Source: Turnera subulata
Taxonomy: Eukaryota > Streptophyta > Magnoliopsida > Malpighiales > Passifloraceae
Length of the DNA: 64,000 nucleotides
NCBI GenBank assembly: GCA_028386065.3
Contig: JAKUCV010002470.1
Coordinates: 96,494 to 160,493, forward strand
Direction of reading: 5' to 3'
Shown here: positions 21,552 through 32,989 of the stretch, in pieces
Position numbering within the stretch: position 1 is the first letter of the stretch
How the letters are laid out: each line of letters starts with the position of its first letter
Made by a program: the position numbers and the translations under genes
The notes under the pieces: model-generated
What the model was told of the DNA's origin: nothing
Seen by the model: only the letters and a program-made list of their open reading frames with translations
The model's database searches: none

Positions 21552-22594
21552 GGCTCTAGAGGCGGTGGAAAATGGATGTGTTGGTGCCGACTTCTAGTCC
21601 TATGGGTACTAGGAATCCTTCTCAAACTAGTATTCAAAGTGGGTGTGTTCTAGGAATCCTTTTTCTCCAAGGATTAAAAAATCCCTAAAAATAAAAATAA
21701 AACAAAAACAAAAACGAAATCCTAATCCTAAAAACTAAAGGAATACTAACCTATATATATTTTTGGTGAGTTTAAGGCACTAAAGTTGGAAGCTAAATGG
21801 ATTGGAAAAATTTTTTGAGCCGGCAAAAATTGCCTCTGCTGCTCTCGGGTCGGTGCTGGTGTCGGCGTGCCTTGGTGCGCTTTTGTCCGGTTTGGCGCGC
21901 CTGCAGGTGCTGGTTGGTGTGCCCGCGGGTGCGTCTTGGTCTCGCGTTGGTGTGCGCTGGCGGGTCGGCTGGGGCGTGATGGCTTGCACTTTGGTGCGCC
22001 ATGTGCGTGCTGATGCGCGGCTGGTGTGCCTTTCCTAGCCCGTGGGCGCGCTAATTGTCATCCTTGTGCGCTAATGGTACGTAAAAACCCAATTTTTTTC
22101 TTTTTTTTTGTTTTTCTATTTTTTTTATTTTTATCTTTTTAATGAATTATGAAAAAGTGAAAAATCCTAGGGTGCTAGAAAAATAAAAAAAATCCTAAAA
22201 ACTAATCCTAAAAATTGTCTCCTCTAATTTAGCCTAGTTTGTTATGAACTTGCCATCGGAGCCTAAGGGTAAGTGCTAAATGTTTGAATGCATCAAAAGA
22301 AATGAAGTCCAACAAAGCACTCAAGCAAATCATCACAGAAATTACGCAGAAAAGTAAAAGTTTGAGTTTAAGAAAAGCTTCTCTGTTTAATTTGATGAAG
22401 AATTCGTCTTGACCCTTCCAATGTGTTGATCTCTCCTCGAAAAATTCCTTCTTCTTGCAATCTGCATAGACTAAAAAACAAAACAAAAATTATTGAAAAT
22501 AAAAGACTCAAAACATAAACTACCATAAATTGTGGGTTACCTCCCAGACAGCGCTACTTTACTGTCGTCTTAGCTAGACTGGATGGATGGGCGG
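21552..22594 (-). other. Athila spacer between pol and env-like genes, with GC-rich patch
   Basis: From 22594 downward the minus strand shows a stop-rich leader with GTCTGGGAGGTAACCCA (near 22535). This is the kind of sequence that follows integrase in Athila elements, so the integrase coding part is missing between RNase H and this point. At 21800-22075 there is a strongly GC- and CpG-rich patch. The rest is A/T runs without genes. Confidence 0.6.
21800..22075 (-). repeat. CpG-rich degenerate motif cluster in the Athila spacer
   Basis: On the plus strand the word TTGGTGCGC or TTGGTGTGC occurs about five times, with variants such as CTGGTGTGCC, in about 270 bp of otherwise AT-rich surroundings. 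Open frames on both strands through it are by-products of base composition. Confidence 0.6.
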
Positions 22595-24769
22595 TTATGG
22601 TGGATCATGAAGCTTTTCGGTGAATCGCCTTCCATGAAAATTGCTTTGATTGTAGACTTGATCAAAATTGCTCTCATCCTTCGAAATGTATCCCATGCTT
22701 GCATTGACCATGGCGAGGTAATCGTCCGGCAGTGCATCATTCATCGGCTTCTCCTCTTCTTGCTTCTCGTCTTTCTCCAATTGCAGTCGTGATAAATGAT
22801 CAGCAACTAAATTCTCCATTCCTTCCTTGTCCTTGATCTCTAGGTCGAATTCTTGCAACATAAGAATCCATCGAAGAAGTCGTGGTTTCGCAACTTTCTT
22901 CTGGAGCAAATACTTCAATGCAGCATGGTCCGTGTGAACAATCACCTTGGAACCCAAAAGGTAACTCCTGAACTTATCAATTGCGAACACAACAGCTAAT
23001 AACTCCTTCTCCGTAGTTGCATAATTTACTTGAGCATCATCTAGAGTCTTGCTTGCATAATAAATGGCGTGCATCTTCCCATCTCGGCGTTGTCCTAAGA
23101 CTATGCCTACAGCATAGTCGCTTGCATCACACATAATCTCGAACGGAAGTGAGTAATCAGGGGGTTGAATGATGGGTGCCGAAATCAGCTCCTTCTTGAG
23201 CTTGTCGAATGCTTCCATACTGTGTTCATCAAAGACAAAAGGCACATCTTTATTCAAGAGATTAGTAAGTGGTTTGGCTAACTTTGAGAAATCCTTAATG
23301 AATCTTCTGTAAAATCCGGCATGTCCAAGAAAACTGCGAACCGCCTTGACTGAATTCGGTGGAGGTAAGGTCTCTATCACATCTATCTTGGCTTTGTCCA
23401 CTTCAATCCTATGTTCGGAAACTAAATGTCCAAGAACAATTCCTTCTTGTACCATAAAATGGCATTTTTCCCAATTAAGCACCAAATTAGTCTCCTCACA
23501 TCTAAGTACCTTTGATAGGTTAGATAAACAATCCTCAAATGTCTTCCTGTAGATGGAAAAGTCATCCATGAAAACCTCCATAATCTTTTCTATGTAGTCG
23601 GAGAAAATCGCCATCATGCATCTCTGAAAAGTGGCTGGTGCGTTGCACAGCCCAAAAGGCATCCGTCGATAAGAAAAAGTTCCATACGGACAAGTGAACG
23701 TCGTCTTCTGTTGATCATTCGGGTGAATAGGTATCTGAAAGAATCCCGAATATCCATCCAAATAGCAATAGTAAGAATGCTTTGCTAGTCTCTCAAGCAT
23801 TTGATCGATAAACGGCAATGGAAAGTGATCCTTGCGTGTAGCACTGTTCAGCTTCCTAGAATCAATACACATTCTCCATCCTGTAACAGTCCTCACAGGA
23901 ATCAACTCGTCATCCTTGTTCTTGACCACTGTCATTCCTCCTTTCTTCGGTACCGCGTGAACTGGGGCTACCAATTCACTGTCAGAAATAGGATAAATAA
24001 TCCCTGCATCATGAAGCTTAAGAATCTTCTTTTTCACAACTTCCTTCATATTCTCTTTAAGCCTCCTTTGACTTTCAATGCTCTGTTTGCTACCTTCCTC
24101 AAGCAAAATCCGATGCATGCAGAATGTAGGACTAATTCCTTTCAAGTCCTCAACATAATATCCATTAGCTTTTCTATGCTTTCTAAGCACATCAAGTAGC
24201 ATCTCCTCCTCTACTTTACTCAACTCAGCATTAATGATAACAGGATATGTAGAGTCGGGACCTAAGAATGCATACCGTAGCTTAGATGGTAATGGTTTCA
24301 GCTCTACCTTTGGCACGCTCCGAACATCGTCTTTCTTTTCTTCTCCAATCATCTCAAAGCTCTTGTCTTCGGTCGCTTCCAATGGTGGTGTGAATTGCAA
24401 AATTTTTGCACTTTGGGCAATCTCCAAATCGTCATCTTCAGTAGTGCCACTCGTCACCAAGAAATTCAAGAGTGGATCATCACTACTCGCTACTTTGCTC
24501 ACTTCTTTCACGGCATCATCAATAAAATCAACCCGGAAACAATTTTCTTCTTCAAGTGGTCCTTCGGTAGCAAGGAAGACATTGAACTCGATTTTCTCAT
24601 TCCCAATTCCTAAAGTAAGCTTTCCACCACGAACATCAATTTGAGCTCCAGCAATAGCTAAGAACGGCCTCCCAAGAATAATCGGTATTTGAAAATCAAT
24701 CTCCATGTCGAGCACCACAAAATCGACTAGTACAAAGAACTTCCCAACCTTGATTCGAATATCCTCCAA
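22595..24769 (-). CDS. Athila pol: protease end, reverse transcriptase and RNase H; integrase missing
   Basis: This uninterrupted frame of about 724 codons starts inside the aspartic protease ([18 protein letters not shown]). It continues through RT with [52 protein letters not shown] and the catalytic VFMDDFSIY. RNase H follows with [34 protein letters not shown] and [10 protein letters not shown], keeping all four acidic positions. It copies element RNA into DNA in the virus-like particle. The frame ends about 60 codons after RNase H and no integrase zinc finger or DDE core follows. The true start is upstream in gag-pro, and the frame is broken there. The open RT/RNase H suggests the damage elsewhere is not very old. 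Confidence 0.88.
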   Translation of the reverse strand: MEDIRIKVGKFFVLVDFVVLDMEIDFQIPIILGRPFLAIAGAQIDVRGGKLTLGIGNEKIEFNVFLATEGPLEEENCFRVDFIDDAVKEVSKVASSDDPLLNFLVTSGTTEDDDLEIAQSAKILQFTPPLEATEDKSFEMIGEEKKDDVRSVPKVELKPLPSKLRYAFLGPDSTYPVIINAELSKVEEEMLLDVLRKHRKANGYYVEDLKGISPTFCMHRILLEEGSKQSIESQRRLKENMKEVVKKKILKLHDAGIIYPISDSELVAPVHAVPKKGGMTVVKNKDDELIPVRTVTGWRMCIDSRKLNSATRKDHFPLPFIDQMLERLAKHSYYCYLDGYSGFFQIPIHPNDQQKTTFTCPYGTFSYRRMPFGLCNAPATFQRCMMAIFSDYIEKIMEVFMDDFSIYRKTFEDCLSNLSKVLRCEETNLVLNWEKCHFMVQEGIVLGHLVSEHRIEVDKAKIDVIETLPPPNSVKAVRSFLGHAGFYRRFIKDFSKLAKPLTNLLNKDVPFVFDEHSMEAFDKLKKELISAPIIQPPDYSLPFEIMCDASDYAVGIVLGQRRDGKMHAIYYASKTLDDAQVNYATTEKELLAVVFAIDKFRSYLLGSKVIVHTDHAALKYLLQKKVAKPRLLRWILMLQEFDLEIKDKEGMENLVADHLSRLQLEKDEKQEEEKPMNDALPDDYLAMVNASMGYISKDESNFDQVYNQSNFHGRRFTEKLHDPP

Positions 24770-25022
24770 TATCCCTACTGGATATTTGACAAATCGATCT
24801 GCAAGCTGGAGAGAGACGTAGTCGGCTTCATATCTCCAATATCTAGCTTCTCAGCAATTCGCTTCGGAATAAGACGACACTGGCTCCCAAATCACATAGA
24901 GCTAGCTCAATGCACATAGAACCAATATTGGAAGGAATAGAGAAACTTCCAGGGCCCTTCAGTTTCGGCGGCAGCTTGTTCTGCAGGATTGCACTGCACT
25001 CCTCCGTCAAAGCCACTGTTTC
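24770..25022 (-). pseudogene. Athila protease core, frame-broken
   Basis: On the minus strand the frames here carry the active-site region LCDLGAS typical of Athila/gypsy proteases. Further on they carry a segment leading into [11 protein letters not shown] of the next frame. At least two frame changes and stops separate the active site from the C-terminal part in the pol frame. Confidence 0.65.
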
Positions 25023-26879
25023 CTAATCTTCTAGCTTCCTTTTCCTGGAAAGAATTTCCTTGAGAAATTTAGCATAAGCAGGCATTTGAGAAATTACTTC
25101 AGTAAATGGAACATTAATATGCAATTTCTTTAAATGTTCAATAAATCTCCCGAATTGTTCGCCTTTTTTGTCCAGCTGAAGATGCTGAGGGAACGAAACC
25201 GGTGGTTCATAAGCTTTGAATTCAGGCCATATCTCTTTCGGTTGCTCTCTTTTCTGCTTCGCTAGCTTCCACTTGGGAATCCACTTCTCTTGCTCATGCT
25301 TCTTCTCCTCTGCTCCCTTTTCAGGTAACTTCTTCTCTACTTTCAGTTGCTCATCTTCTTCATCTTGCTTAATGATGGTGTCGGCTTCATCTTCTTTAGG
25401 AGGATGGGGATCATCTAACTGCTTTCTGCTTCTAAGTTCTACAGCTTTGACTTGCTCTCTCGGATTAACCGTAGGCTGTCCCGGTAGGTTTCTTGGTGTT
25501 CTCATAATCACCTCTGCTTGCTGCGCAAGTTGCGTCTCAAGCATCTTCGATTGAGACTCCATATTCGCCATTCGATTGTTGAATCCTTGCATCATCTCCG
25601 TTTGCATACATTGAGTCTCCATTATGGCTTTCATCATAGATGTAAGATCCATGTCTTAATTTTTCGGAATTTGCATGCTTGAACTCTTCTACCCATAATC
25701 GTTCCTTTGAAAGTTGCCTTGCTGGTTCGGGTTGCTCTCCCTCCATGAGAAATTAGGATGATTCCTCCATTCCGGATTTTATGTGTTGGTGTAGGGTCCT
25801 CATTGTTGTTGGCGTTGATGAATGTAGCTCATCTGCACAATCATCAACTCGTCTCCGGTTGGACAATTCATTGAATTGTGTCCAGCACCTGCATATTTAT
25901 ACAAATTAAACTCGGCATAACAGCAGCAACACATGATTTCACCTGCTGATTCAAAGAATCTAGCTTCGAATTAAGCATTGTCACTGTCTCCACTTCCAGA
26001 ATTCCAGCTACTCGCTTGTTGTTTGCTCGTGAAGAGCTCTGGTAACTATTACTCGCCATCATCTCCAACTTCTGATATGCCACATCGGGTGCTTGCGCCA
26101 AGAATGCCTCTCCTGAAGCTGCATCCAAACTCATGCGCAAAGGCTCATTTAAATTTTAAACCATTGAAGAACGATTGAACTACAAGCCATTTGGGTAATC
26201 CATATTGTGAGCATCCTTGAATAAGAACCTTGTAACGTTCCCATGCTTCACAAAAACTTTCTCCATCGTATTGGGTGAATGATGTAATATTGCTCCGGAT
26301 ACGTGCTACTTTATCAGGTGGATAATATTTGGCAAGAAAAGCCTTTGAAAGCTCCTCCCACGTCTTGCATGTTCCAGCTGCTCCTGACTTCAACCAGTTC
26401 TTATCCTTGCCTTGGAAAGAAAACGGGAATAGACGAAGTCGAATTGCATCATCAGTCGCCCCATTGATCTTGCTCAAATCACAAATCACCGTAAACGTTT
26501 GTAGATGTTGATTCGGGTCCTCATTATCCAAGCCTCCAAATTGTTCCTGTTGCACCATATGAATGAGTGCTGTCTTCAGTTCGAAATTGTTGGCATTGAT
26601 CGCTGGCCTTGCAATGCTCGACTGCACTATATCCAAACTCGGTGTTGTGTAGTCACGCAATGTCTTGTTTCCTTCTTCTGCCATGATCACTGTTTCGAAA
26701 TTATCTACTACAATTTCTGCTTCCGCTTCTATTTTAGTATCTTGAAGAAACTCCACAGGCTCTACGACTTGCTTCTGGTTTCACTTGTTCACGCGTAGTT
26801 GCTTGTGTAATGTTCTCTCAATCTCCAGATTGATCTCAGGAATTGGACTCGATGAAGCACTGCGTCTCATCTTGGGCAT
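25023..26879 (-). pseudogene. Athila gag, several breaks
   Basis: The candidate start is ATG at 26879 (MPKMRRSASSSP), 134 bp downstream of the primer-binding site. A TGA lies in the same frame at 26783-26781. The retrotransposon gag core is open from about 26780 to 26145 (LRLFPFSFQGKDKNWLKSG, then ESFCEAWERYKVLI). It then changes frame for a segment with AYQKLEMMASNSYQ and a degenerate zinc-knuckle region (26140-25868). It changes again for the C-terminal part (25652-25023), with REQVKAVELRSRKQL and INVPFTEVISQMPAYAKFLK, which is typical of the Athila gag-protease junction. Gag forms the particle; this copy cannot make a full-length product. Confidence 0.82.
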
Positions 26880-27012
26880 CAACCAAAATCGACAACACTA
26901 AATAAAAAAAAAATCGATTAAATAAAAATAAAAGGAAATAAAAAGAAACTAATGCGAAAAATAAAACCTAAAGTAATCTAGCTGCAATCTCAATAGTATT
27001 AAAACCGTTTGT

Positions 27013-27030
27013 TCCCCGGCAACGGCGCCA
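27013..27030 (-). other. Primer-binding site of the Athila element (tRNA-Asp type)
   Basis: The minus strand reads TGGCGCCGTTGCCGGGGA, complementary to the 3' end of plant tRNA-Asp. It sits 8 nt after the CA end of the 5' LTR. This fixes the element's orientation. Confidence 0.88.
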
Positions 27031-27038
27031 GAAAAGCT

Positions 27039-28881
27039 TGATGCGTTTTATTTACGCTTGACTTTTTCAAATTTATAATTCTTGATCAATTCACAACAAG
27101 ATACACAAATAACTCACGAGTAAACGCAACGATTGTTAACTGCAAGCGCATAGTATACTATGTAGTGTAGTAGTCTAATCAAGGTCGATCCACGAAACAA
27201 GGGAAATAAGTACTATCTAATGTCACAACTTATGATTATCTAGGAAAATAAAAAAAAAGATGGTGTAGGGTGATGTCGAAACTAACAAATAAAAAGAAAT
27301 AAAATCGCAGACTTAATCTAAAGTGAAGTTCTATCTATATCTAAAGCAACCTAGGAAATCGGGGTTCACATAATTACTATCTAAGTTTATTATGCATGGA
27401 TGTCGATTTCTCCTATTGATGTGTGATTGTGGGCAATTATTTCTAATGTCTTAATCCTCAGCTCTCTCATGTTGAATCAAATATTCAGCAAAGATTACTA
27501 CCTAGCTCTAGCACAGCCTAGCATCAATACTAAACTCATTAATCACAAAACAATCAATCAAGCCCTAACAAACTATCAGCTCTCGCATATTTTAGCATCA
27601 ATCAATCTATGTTCTTGTAGGTATCATCATATAAATCACGCAGCTCTCGCACGTTGCAATCAATAAGAATCGATCCAAAGTAGATAATAGATTCGGCACA
27701 CATAGATTGAACATTCAACACAATCGATTGAATTAACATCAATTCATATATAATAAAACCAAAGAAGTAATTGGCTACATCCCTAATCCTAGATTAGAGA
27801 GTTAGTTCATCATAATAAAAAAGCAAATCATCAAAATCTCACAAGAATTCATCAAGTAAACAATTAAACAGAAAAAAAATCGAATAAAAGAGAGAGTAGT
27901 GAAGTCGGGTAGCCGATTTGTGTTGGTAATGATGGCGTCGACTTGTGCTCCTCTGATGACGACTTCTGCTGCAATTAGACTGGTGATTCTGTGACTTTGA
28001 ACCTTCAAATCCTGCTGGAAAAAGGTTGAATTGTTGTCGGGAATAACCTTTGAAATTAGATGAGAAATTCAGCACCACCTAGAGGATCCAAAAGAGTGAA
28101 AACCCTAACCCTACTAGTGTGTGTGACCTAATAACTAACCAATTCGGCAGAGCTTCGCCCTCTGACTTCTGCCTCCTGAATATGTCGAAGTAGGGGGTCC
28201 TTTTATACTGTCTTTAGCTGCTGGAAGTCGGTGAGGCTCTCCTTCTTTGAATGGAAATTGAATTCTTGACTTGTACTCCAAGTTGGACTTTTGCTTGTTT
28301 TCTAAACCAAAATTTGCATGCCATTTAATTCATAGAAGACCTCCGAACTTGGCATTGGGCTCCTCTAAAAGTTCTAGACAATTCTCCTAGCTTTCTTTCC
28401 ATAAAAATAATTTTTCAATTAGACTTCTATAGCTTAAGATATCGCTGAAACACTAGACTTAGGTAGGCACAGACAAATCTGCATCATGGGCTGGATTAAA
28501 ATAATTACTTCTCCTTGTAGAGTTGTCCAAAAATTACGAAATTTAATCCATAGAAAGATCTGGAAGTCTAGTTTTGTCTCCAATTAGTCTCACTTAATTT
28601 CGATTCCTAGAACGCCCGAAATCATTAAAATAGTCGGTTGTGTTCACTGCAGAAAGTTTCCTAAATTGGGTCTGGTTTCTAAACTTGGCTAAAAAGCTTC
28701 CATTCTTCAATAAAAACGATAAATTCCTGATAAAAACACGTAATCAGCAAAAGTGAAGTACTAATTGAGACAAGGCATGAAAACACACAATAATATAAAG
28801 ATTATACACATAATCGACCAAGAATACATAGTAAAAGCCATTCAAAACCATCATAAAAACACTAACATTTAGATGTTATCA
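27039..28881 (-). repeat. Athila 5' (outer) LTR, full length, 1843 bp
   Basis: This is the longest LTR copy, with TG...CA ends on the minus strand. It is followed after 8 nt by the primer-binding site and preceded by the duplication AGAGC at 28882-28886. It contains several copies of an AGCTCTCGCAT-like word (seen from the plus strand). Confidence 0.9.
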
Positions 28882-28886
28882 AGAGC

Positions 28887-29429
28887 TCGGGCCAGGCCCC
28901 TCCAAGCTTTGGGCGACTCTCTTGAGGCTGATAGGTGGGGCAGCAAGCAGGTCCCTCCTCCATAAGCTGACTGTCGGAATGGTAGAGCCAAGAAACCTCC
29001 TCCTGACTATGATCGGTGGGGACCAGGTTTGATGAATGCAATCCACCATGGGAGAAGTGGCGCCCCTCAAAGTGGTCATCATCTGGGCCACGTATAATTG
29101 AGTCAAGATGAATTCTTGCATAAAAAATTTTGTTGAGTATGCCCAATCGTTTAGCACTTTTTCGTGCAAAATGTGGGCATAAATCCCTAGAGAATAATGG
29201 TAAGTTATTTTCAATTATGCCAGCTCGCAGATCTACTAATAGCCGATTTTCTTGGTTTCTTTGGTCTCCTTCCATTTCTGGTGTTGTAAAAGCTTCAGTA
29301 TTCCATGTAATGTAAGTTGCAGCTCTCAAAACTAGAATTTGTTATTGTTCCTTCTGTGAGTCTTTTTGTTTTTATTTTTTTATTTTTTTCTATGGATGAG
29401 ATAAAATTTGTTCGGTATTGGGAAAAAAA
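28887..29429 (-). other. Unassigned sequence with a 155-codon frame, function unknown
   Basis: The frame 29329 to 28862 on the minus strand is more GC-rich than its surroundings and hydrophilic. It includes GPDDDHFEGRHFSHGGLHSS, but I do not recognise a family. Its last codons run across the AGAGC duplication into the Athila LTR, so any original C-terminus was cut by that insertion. A shadow frame of similar length overlaps it. It could be a fragment of a host gene or of another retroelement. Confidence 0.3.
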
Positions 29430-29635
29430 TGTAGGAATATTAAACTAAGTATTTATTTATTTAATATAAATTTGAGTTGTGGTAAGAGTCCTAAATCTAA
29501 AGGGACTAGGTTTAATGATATTCGTGGTACACTATATAATGGAACATATACCCTAATGTTTTATGTGTGTAGTTTGCATAGTAAAATAAAGTAAATTTAT
29601 ATTAAGTAAATAAATACTTATCTAATATTCCTACA
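29430..29635 (+). mobile_element. 206-bp foldback element related to the copia LTR at 8505-8672
   Basis: The first 44 bp (TGTAGGAATATTAAACTAAG...) and the last 43 bp (...TAATATTCCTACA) are inverted copies with only a few mismatches. The left arm and the following 120 bp match the start of the copia LTR on the opposite strand at 8672-8505. The right arm is an inverted copy of the LTR start placed after it. No target duplication was identified. It could be a MITE-like derivative or a recombination product of two LTR ends. Confidence 0.65.
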
Positions 29636-30134
29636 CAAACTTTGCTTTGTTATCAAGTCAGCAACTACATTCGCTTCCCGAAAAGTGTGACAGATGGTGA
29701 TCTAAAAAGGGAGGAGGAGAGAGTATTTATATTGTAACAGGATAATACCAAAGCATGTCTCTTCATGCATATATTTCATAACACTATTACACCAGATTGC
29801 ATTGTGTCTATCCAGACACACCCTTTGGTTCCATCTCTCTGGTAACCCTTTGGTTCACATATAGCAACCTTAAACAAACGTAGATTAACAGGACATATAT
29901 ATAGACATCACAATTGCCTATAACTGCTATCAAATCTTATCACAAATACAAATCTAACTACATGTAGTAGTTTCCTAAAAATATTACAACTCATCAAAAT
30001 TATTATTTTCAACACTCGTCCTTGATTTTGATGTTGTAGATATGCATAACATTTATCAAGTCTTGCGAAGCTCCTCCTGCTTTGTAGAGCTTTTCTTGTT
30101 TCTCTGAAACACAACAATGCTTTCTTTCGTTTGT
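29636..30134 (-). repeat. LTR-like sequence with TATA box, unassigned
   Basis: On the minus strand the sequence TTGATGAGTTGTAATATTT is followed further on by CAATATAAATACTCTC (TATA at 29731-29724) and a short pyrimidine-rich leader. This fits a gypsy-type LTR promoter. The ends were not determined and frames through it show no family motif. Confidence 0.3.
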
Positions 30135-30607
30135 TGGAAAAATAAGGAACATAGCATATAACCTGAGGCGTGCTAAGCACTGCCCTAAAGGAATATTTTG
30201 CCTACTGCAAAGTTCTCTGAGGATACAACAGGTTCGTCTACCATAAATTGCAGGATACCAGTGACTACAAAGAAAATGTCACTTAAGAACCCAGTAAACT
30301 AAGAGAAAGAGAAAAATAAAATAAGGAGTCAAATATGCTTGCTTGTTTCTCTGTGAGGTGTTTATCTCTGTGGTATTTATTTGTGAGGTGTTTTTCTTGT
30401 AAATATTTTTCTCTGTACATTATAAAGTGTGATGAAATAATGTATATATAGGTAATTTCCTTAAAATCAGGGATAAATAAGCTGTTACTAACTACTTTGA
30501 CTAGGTTTCTTGATCACTTCCAACTACATTGACTGGACCCAGTCAAAATGTGCGTTGGGCTAAAAAGTAAAATTGCGGGACAACTCGTTTTGAAATATAT
30601 TACAACA
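30135..30607 (-). repeat. Putative 3' LTR of a non-coding retroelement
   Basis: On the minus strand it starts TGTTGTAATATATTTC, directly after the purine-rich GCAGGGGAT, and ends TATTTTTCCA, so it is TG...CA. It has TATATATACATT near 30450 and several CACAGAGAAA-type words after it. The part 30135-30460 is a direct repeat of 32990-33312. Confidence 0.5.
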
Positions 30608-32989
30608 ATCCCCTGCATATATTTCAAAAGAAAATTGAATCTGTTTGCTGGGTTCTTGCAACTAATGAGTCTAATACATCGATCTTGGTGTTAGTAGACT
30701 ATGAACCAAGCCTAGACTAATAAGTATTCACAAACCATGTCTAACAGTGTAACAAACGGTTACTATGAACTACTAGGCATCTCGGTAAGTCAGTGTTCTT
30801 ACCAATCAGACTACACCCCCACAATTCTTCGCATTATTGCGATTTTGCGCATTTCGGCCGTGCGCGCGCCTGAAAATTGTTGAGTGCTCTAAAGATGCAC
30901 CTACAAACACATCTTCACAGGAACAGCCCCATTCCACACTCACATAGGTGATCTCATCAAGTGTATACTGCACGCAATACACCACCCATACGGGATATGA
31001 AGATCAATAAGAGCTTAACTTAGCCTCTTGATCAAATGCAGTCTAGTACTTTTACTCACACCATAGGAAGGGACAAATGTTCAAGTACTAGTAGAACTAA
31101 CCAGTGACTTGTTAATACCCATATGAACCTGTTTCACGGGATCTCCTTTCACGCAGGTTGGGTTACCATCACTAATTTGTTTGAAACAGGCATAATAAGG
31201 TTTCATACCCCTCGATGTTTCGTTTATTAATTTTCTTCTCGCGATTTTGTCAGATGATCGGCTAATCACTTATGACTTCTAATAATATATGAAAATTATT
31301 CCTTCTCTCAATAGCGCTACTATACCATAAGGTATTGATCATATGTGTCTATCCTCATTATAATAATTTATTATGATCATGTTGAACATTTCCTCCTAGC
31401 AATTACATCGCATAGACACAATTAGTTTTATTCCCAACGGAATATTTGCTAAGAAAATTTCCAATCACTTAGCCTCAATGTCAGCTAATCTAGGAAATGT
31501 ATTATGTCTCAATTTTTTTTTCCAGAATTCACAACTTTTCTGACTTAGCTGACTGCCTAAATATAGGTATCACCATGAGTTAACTTTACTCTGTGTGAAT
31601 TAAAAAAAATCATTCTACATCACTATACTCTCAATTAGTACAATGGAAGTCCACTATAATATATGCCAAAATTTTATAGTATATCTCAAATAATTTATTA
31701 GTGTACACAAAGCAGTCCCATTATCACAATTGTGATTGTGTTTATATCAATGGCTTAATCTGGCCACGACAGCAACAAATTCTGAATAAATTTGTGCACA
31801 CTTATATTGAATATTGAATTTCTTCTATATTTAATTAAGATTTAAATCATAAGAGGATACACATCAATTCGACATTAAAATGTCTAAACTTCATAAAAAG
31901 TTCCTCAATTAAATATTTTGTGATAGTATTAAGATACCAACATCCCTTATAATTTTATTTTATTCCAAGATACTTGCTTCACCACACATTAAAATTTAAA
32001 AGCAAAAACGTCAATCCGATATCATATCATATATAACAATAGTTGTAAAATTATCATCTTATACAGAATCAATTATATATGAATTCTCAAAAAAAATCCA
32101 TAGTGCTAAATTTATGCATCACTTCTACATAATTTTAATTTCTCGAAATTCTCAGGTTCGAGAGAACCATCATTAATAAGGACCCGATCAAAAAAAAATT
32201 CACATGTTGTGACTTGATTTTTTTAAAAAAAAAAAGAAAAAAATATACAATAAAAATTTCTTTCAAATAATTTTTCTTTCTTAAAATTAAAGAAATAAAA
32301 ACCCCCACATTTTTAAAAATTGAAGCTCACACCTGAAAATATATAACTTAATTTTTCACAAAAATCTCACTAAGAGATGATCAACTCATACAAAATTTTA
32401 ATATATAAAATATATTCATGGAAACTTTTGACTAATAAACCCAAAACATATAAAATAAGAATAATTTCATTTAAAATTATTCAATAAATATTTTTCATAT
32501 CACAAACTCATAAATTTAAGAAAACAAAGATATCTATAATAAAAACTTGATCACAAAAGCCTTTAATAAACATATTAATTTTTGCTTATCATCCCAACTA
32601 GATATTAATCCTAATTTCAATGATCACAACACAAATATCATCTTCTAAAACTAAAATTAGTATTTTGAGTTAGGAGAATTTTCATTTCTCATTTTATTTT
32701 TACACTAAAAATAAAATTATTTGACTCGGTAATGAGTAGCTTTGTTTAATTTGGGATTAGTATTCACTTAAAGCCTATAAACAAAGTTTAATAAAAAAAC
32801 ATACCTCCCACCAGGCTAAATTTCCTTCTCTCTTTTTCCACATGTGCAACCTTGATTTCCTTTTTGCATCTTTTAGTTCCTCTCACACCAATAGCTTTGT
32901 CAAAGCATAAATAAAAATTTTAAGTACAATTTAGCATAAGAGAAAACTAATAGAAAAAGAAAATATAAAAAAATATTCCTTTAGATTTT
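30608..32989 (-). other. Internal AT-rich region between the two LTR-like repeats, no coding
   Basis: About 2.4 kb without a frame that matches gag or pol. The part 30660-31260 is moderately GC-balanced and includes a small CpG-rich patch at 30850-30870. From 31300 to 32985 it is very AT-rich. The likely interpretation is the inside of a large retrotransposon derivative (LARD-like). Confidence 0.4.

Larger units (their letters stand above)
12299..28881 (-). mobile_element. Rearranged Athila-type Ty3/gypsy retrotransposon, 16.6 kb, with an extra LTR
   Basis: The outer LTRs (12299-13575 and 27039-28881) start and end TG...CA in the minus orientation. They are flanked by the perfect 5-bp duplication AGAGC (12294-12298 and 28882-28886), so they bound one insertion. 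The order on the minus strand is 5' LTR, tRNA-Asp-type primer site, broken gag, protease remnant, RT and RNase H. No integrase follows. Then come a spacer, a GC-rich patch, a TATA box, env-like copy B, an LTR fragment and env-like copy A. The 3' non-coding region, an internal LTR (15519-17200), a second copy of the 3' region and the 3' LTR complete it. The duplicated units indicate unequal or illegitimate recombination between copies. It cannot be autonomous. Confidence 0.9.

Noticed and set aside
21780..22038. Overlapping 60-78-codon frames on both strands
   Set aside because: They are open because of the GC-rich patch and have no domain or supporting context.
22595..24769. Complete functional pol gene
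   Set aside because: Although the frame is long and open, it lacks the protease active site at its start and the entire integrase.
27013..27030. tRNA gene suggested by the tRNA-Asp 3'-end match
   Set aside because: Only the last 18 nt of the tRNA are matched, in the primer-site position next to an LTR. No cloverleaf is present. The same holds at 44642-44659.
30601..31270. Endogenous caulimovirus-like remnant
   Set aside because: The layout of short non-coding stretches suggested it briefly, but no movement protein, coat, protease or RT motif could be found in any frame.
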